64,000 nt of DNA from contig NZ_CANMBB010000004.1 in assembly GCF_947495965.1 (NCBI RefSeq), forward strand, positions 62,001 to 126,000. The letters run 5' to 3'. Of this stretch, positions 61,385-64,000 are shown in pieces. The notes beneath the pieces are model-generated. The model saw only the letters and a list, made by a program, of their open reading frames with translations. It did not search any database and was not told the DNA's origin. How positions within the stretch are numbered: position 1 is the first letter of the stretch; each line of letters opens with the position of its first letter. This stretch comes from an uncultured Maribacter sp. GTDB taxonomy: Bacteria > Bacteroidota > Bacteroidia > Flavobacteriales > Flavobacteriaceae. A program made the translations under genes and the position numbers.

Positions 61385-62650
61385 TTAAAAATCATTCTTT
61401 TTTTCTCCAAAATTTCTATACTTACCTAAAAATAATAAGGGAAATGAGCCTGCAAGAAACGCAATCATGGCATAATATAAAATAGTATCATAACTACCAG
61501 TAGCAGTAAAGAATTTGCCAAAAATTACAGGTCCAAAGCCAGCTCCCATAGCAAAAAAGCCATATAAAAACCCGTAGATAGCAGCGTAGTTTTTCATGCC
61601 AAAATAACGAGAAACTAAATAGGCCATAAGATCATATTCTACACCAGCTCCAAAGCCTAAAATAACAACAGCAATAAGTGCATTTGTATAGGATAAATCT
61701 GCTCCTTGTAAAATATAACAAGATATGGCTGGTATACTTAATAATACAAAAGCCACGGCAGGAGCCCAAAATCTATCTATTAAATAACCTCCAAGCAATC
61801 TACCAACTAAAACTGCGTACCCAATAACACTTGCTAAGATAACAGCATCACCAGTATTAAAACCTTTAGTAGATAACATGTTTTCTAAATTTGGTATAGG
61901 CCCACCAACTGCAAATGATATTAAAATAAAACAGAAAGCTAGTAACCAAAATTTCCAATCCTTAAAGGCCTCTTTTACAGTCATTCCAGAGTCGTTATTT
62001 TTTCCATGGTTTGGAATTTCGGCACGTAATTTGGCAGCTTTTTTAGCTACTTTAGGGTCATTAATATCTCTAAAAAAGAAAAATGCAAGAGGAAGGGCTA
62101 TTAGTAAGGGAAGTAGACCAACACCTAGGTATGCAGTTCTCCACCCAAAATTTTCAATCAATGAAAATGCATAAAGTTTTGCAAATGCACCAAACAAGCC
62201 AGTACCAAGTAAGGAAAGCCCTAGAGCTAAACCTCTATTTTCATTAAACCAGTTATTTATAGCACGTGTCCATGTCATTGGTAGCGTTCCTGCTCCTGCA
62301 AATGCCATTAATCCCCAAAGTATATAATATAAAAGAGGAGAACCGTTATTAAAATTAAAAGAAATAAAAATAAGTCCAAATAATAATAAAGAGCATAGAG
62401 CTGTTTTTCTTGCTCCAATTTTATCTGCTACATAACCAATTAATGGACTAGCTATTAATGCCGAAATAGTGAAAACCGTAAGTCCTCCCATTACAGTATC
62501 CATTCCCCACCCAAAATTTTTAGTTAATGGAATAGCAAATACACCTATGGTATAAAATGGTAAAGGAGACATTCCTAATCCAATACCAAAAGTAGAAGAT
62601 AATATTACTGGCCATCCATATTTAAATTCTTTAAGGTTAGAAAATTTCAT
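61385..62650 (-). CDS. MFS transporter, OFA-like
   Basis: A 421-residue twelve-span major facilitator resembling the oxalate/formate antiporter (OFA) group. The motif ADKIGARKTALCS (about 83-95) fits the loop 2-3 signature. It is the first gene of the operon that continues with the ExuT-like carrier, the CpcT/CpeT protein, a lipoprotein, an MDR enzyme and a quinone reductase. Two adjacent carboxylate carriers suggest import of two acids or one import and one export. Confidence 0.82.
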   Translation of the reverse strand: MKFSNLKEFKYGWPVILSSTFGIGLGMSPLPFYTIGVFAIPLTKNFGWGMDTVMGGLTVFTISALIASPLIGYVADKIGARKTALCSLLLFGLIFISFNFNNGSPLLYYILWGLMAFAGAGTLPMTWTRAINNWFNENRGLALGLSLLGTGLFGAFAKLYAFSLIENFGWRTAYLGVGLLPLLIALPLAFFFFRDINDPKVAKKAAKLRAEIPNHGKNNDSGMTVKEAFKDWKFWLLAFCFILISFAVGGPIPNLENMLSTKGFNTGDAVILASVIGYAVLVGRLLGGYLIDRFWAPAVAFVLLSIPAISCYILQGADLSYTNALIAVVILGFGAGVEYDLMAYLVSRYFGMKNYAAIYGFLYGFFAMGAGFGPVIFGKFFTATGSYDTILYYAMIAFLAGSFPLLFLGKYRNFGEKKNDF

Positions 62651-62958
62651 AGTTTATCTATTTAATTAGTAGTTCATTTTTTATTTAAAAAGCCTTTTTT
62701 CACGAAAAAATTACTCAATTTCCATCAAAAACAGGTAATTAGATTAGTTTTTTTTATTTTGTTTACTAGTTTTTAAGCAACACTTTTTTTGTTTTAAATA
62801 TCTGACAATTAATTAATTGCAATGCTTTTAAGAGTGTTTTTTTAAATTGTTAGACCAAAAATTATTTATAAATTTAATGATTAAGTATGTTAATTATTAA
62901 TAAAATTAACTATTTTTATGAAGTAAATGCAAAACACCTGACTTATAAATAAATTAAT
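62651..62958. other. Divergent intergenic region
   Basis: The 308 bases between the MFS and calycin-like genes hold no ORF. They contain A/T-rich stretches, several T-runs and the operator-like repeat at 62889-62913. On the minus strand TAATTTTTG near the repeat is one base off the TAnnTTTG spacing. Confidence 0.55.
62889..62918. promoter_or_regulatory. Operator-like repeat and -7 element
   Basis: GTTAAT (62889-62894) and ATTAAC (62905-62910) are inverted half-sites ten bases apart, the same spacing as at 32992-33013. TATTTTTA (62911-62918), a near match to TAnnTTTG, follows at once, 41 bases before the ATG at 62959. Confidence 0.45.
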
Positions 62959-63477
62959 ATGAAGAATTATGAATTAAAATTATTTCCTAAACATACAGGG
63001 ATTTGGGAAGGTACATATAGAAGAATAGGAGCAGACGGAATTCTGATAGATCAATGGAAAAGTAGACTTACAATTAGATTTTTACCCGATGGAAGATACC
63101 ATCAAGTAAATCAATATTTCTGGGAAGATGGTTTTGAAGAATGCTTAGATTTTGGAATAAATAGTTTTAATGATAAAGGAGAGCTAATTTTTGAAAATCC
63201 AAGATTATCAGGAAAAGCATGGGAAACTGGTAGGAGTGTGGTTCTTATTTGGGATTATAAACACAGACCAGGAATGACTCTTTTTGAACAAATAGATTTA
63301 ATAGGCAATGACGATCATAGAATAAGAGTTTGGAAATGGTCCGAAAAAGATACCTTCAATGGTGTAACCATGATTGAAGAACGTAAAGTTGCTACAGAAG
63401 AAGAAATAGACCCTCAATTCTGGGTAGACCTTCCTAACAAAAGAACAAACGGACAAGCTTCAAGATCTGATAGTTAA
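62959..63477 (+). CDS. Calycin-like (possibly DUF3598) protein
   Basis: A 172-residue cytosolic protein with no signal peptide. It is beta-rich, with HTGIWEGTYRRIGADGILIDQWKSRLTIRF near 12-41 and a series of Trp and Phe at strand ends, reminiscent of lipocalin-fold proteins such as DUF3598. Such folds bind hydrophobic ligands; the family call is tentative. It starts a plus-strand unit with the second LeuC-like gene 39 bases downstream, under an operator-like repeat. Confidence 0.5.
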   Translation: MKNYELKLFPKHTGIWEGTYRRIGADGILIDQWKSRLTIRFLPDGRYHQVNQYFWEDGFEECLDFGINSFNDKGELIFENPRLSGKAWETGRSVVLIWDYKHRPGMTLFEQIDLIGNDDHRIRVWKWSEKDTFNGVTMIEERKVATEEEIDPQFWVDLPNKRTNGQASRSDS

Positions 63478-63516
63478 TTTCTAACATCAGCTAATAAAAT
63501 TTAAAATACTCATAAT

Positions 63517-64000
63517 ATGGGAATGACCATTACTGAAAAAATTATGGCCCGCAATAGCGGAAGAGACCATGTAGTGCCAGGAGAATTAGTGTGGACAGAT
63601 GTGCATACAGTAATGACAATGGATTACCTTGGTAAAACTTGTTTTGATAAATTTAGATCCCTTGGTAAAACCGAGGTGTTTAATAAAGATAGGGTAATAT
63701 GTGTGTCGGATCACTTAGTGCCTCCTCCAAACCAAAAGTTTGCTACAATGTTAAACGAGTGGAGAGAGGTTGTAAAACAACATGATATTACTAATTTTTA
63801 TGATTTAGGTAGGCAAGGTATTGCACACCAAATTATGGTAGAACAAGGCCATGTACTTCCTGGAACAATAAGTATTGGGACAGATTCTCATGCAAATACA
63901 TATGGTGCCGTTGGTGCCGTTGGTAATGCAATAGGAGTTACTGATGCCGCTGTAGCTATGGCTACTGGAAAAGCATGGTTTAGAATTCCAAAAACAGTAA
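63517..64000 (+). CDS. LeuC-like aconitase-family hydratase, second paralog (partial)
   Basis: The N-terminal 161 codons of a large subunit that runs off the right edge. ITEKIMARNSGRDHVVPGELVW and IGTDSHANTYGAVGAVGNAIGVTDAAVAMATGKAW match the family and align with the 42.5 kb LeuC over the same regions, but the sequences differ substantially. It lies after the calycin-like gene. A small-subunit gene would be expected beyond the edge. Either a second hydratase of the pathway or an ordinary isopropylmalate isomerase is possible. Confidence 0.83.
   Translation, partial: MGMTITEKIMARNSGRDHVVPGELVWTDVHTVMTMDYLGKTCFDKFRSLGKTEVFNKDRVICVSDHLVPPPNQKFATMLNEWREVVKQHDITNFYDLGRQGIAHQIMVEQGHVLPGTISIGTDSHANTYGAVGAVGNAIGVTDAAVAMATGKAWFRIPKTV

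Noticed and set aside
1-64000. Mobile elements, CRISPR arrays, tRNA or rRNA genes
   Set aside because: No transposase, integrase, regular spaced repeat array, cloverleaf-like sequence or rRNA stretch was found on either strand by reading.

Overview
The window is AT-rich (about one third G+C by eye), has Bacteroidetes-type promoters (TTG about 18-19 bases before TAnnTTTG) and few Shine-Dalgarno sequences, and encodes many Flavobacteriaceae-type lipoproteins and a TonB receptor with a carboxypeptidase-regulatory-like N-domain. It is most likely chromosomal DNA of a marine-type flavobacterium. There are no rRNA or tRNA genes, transposases or CRISPR arrays.

Region 1 (1-7.3 kb) is an arginine/proline biosynthesis operon read leftward: GNAT, argG, argC, proC, argD, proA, proB. 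A consensus promoter is followed by a nearly leaderless 27-codon leader ORF ending in three CGC arginine codons and a proline codon. Neither annotation nor ORF calling reports it; it looks like an arginine/proline-sensing leader peptide.

Region 2 (7.3-21.7 kb) is ordinary cell-envelope and housekeeping content. On the minus strand are a GT87-like glycosyltransferase, a DUF3291 protein, an AlkB-type dioxygenase, two GT2 glycosyltransferases, a MORN-like protein, a membrane polyferredoxin and an FAD oxidoreductase. On the plus strand are a DUF547 protein, an outer-membrane barrel, a GH113-like lipoprotein, a lipoprotein, a BamA/TamA-like protein and a cell-wall amidase.

Region 3 (21.8 kb to the right edge) is a large catabolic locus. 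Almost every promoter carries the same palindrome, GTTAAC-N3-GTTAAC or a close variant, and a MarR regulator gene lies inside. The gene sets are: propionyl-CoA carboxylase plus methylmalonyl-CoA mutase; nitrilase-marR; a VOC protein with an MDR reductase; an alpha/beta-hydrolase-fold protein lacking the nucleophile, a beta-rich protein and an SDR; an 11-gene minus operon (HMG-CoA-lyase-like, LeuC, LeuD, AhpD-like, CaiB/BaiF CoA-transferase, SnoaL-like, isochorismatase-like, two PuuE/imidase-type polysaccharide deacetylases, BASS transporter, SDR); ALDH plus VOC; a TonB receptor; a DUF1838-like lipoprotein; an AceE-type pyruvate dehydrogenase E1 with E2; and a second minus operon with two MFS carriers, a CpcT/CpeT bilin-lyase-family protein, a lipoprotein and two reductases. 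A second LeuC-type gene runs off the right edge.

A coherent reading, which is inference, is that a nitrogen-containing ring, plausibly a dialkylmaleimide from tetrapyrrole (chlorophyll or bilin) breakdown, is opened by the imidase-like enzymes and deamidated by the isochorismatase-like enzyme. The diacid would be hydrated by LeuCD, CoA-activated by the CaiB enzyme and cleaved by the HMG-CoA-lyase-like enzyme to a 2-oxoacid plus an acyl-CoA. The AceE/E2 and PCC/MCM enzymes would take these to acetyl-CoA and succinyl-CoA. The CpcT/CpeT homolog is the main pointer to tetrapyrroles. The assignment of each family is firmer than the identity of the substrate.
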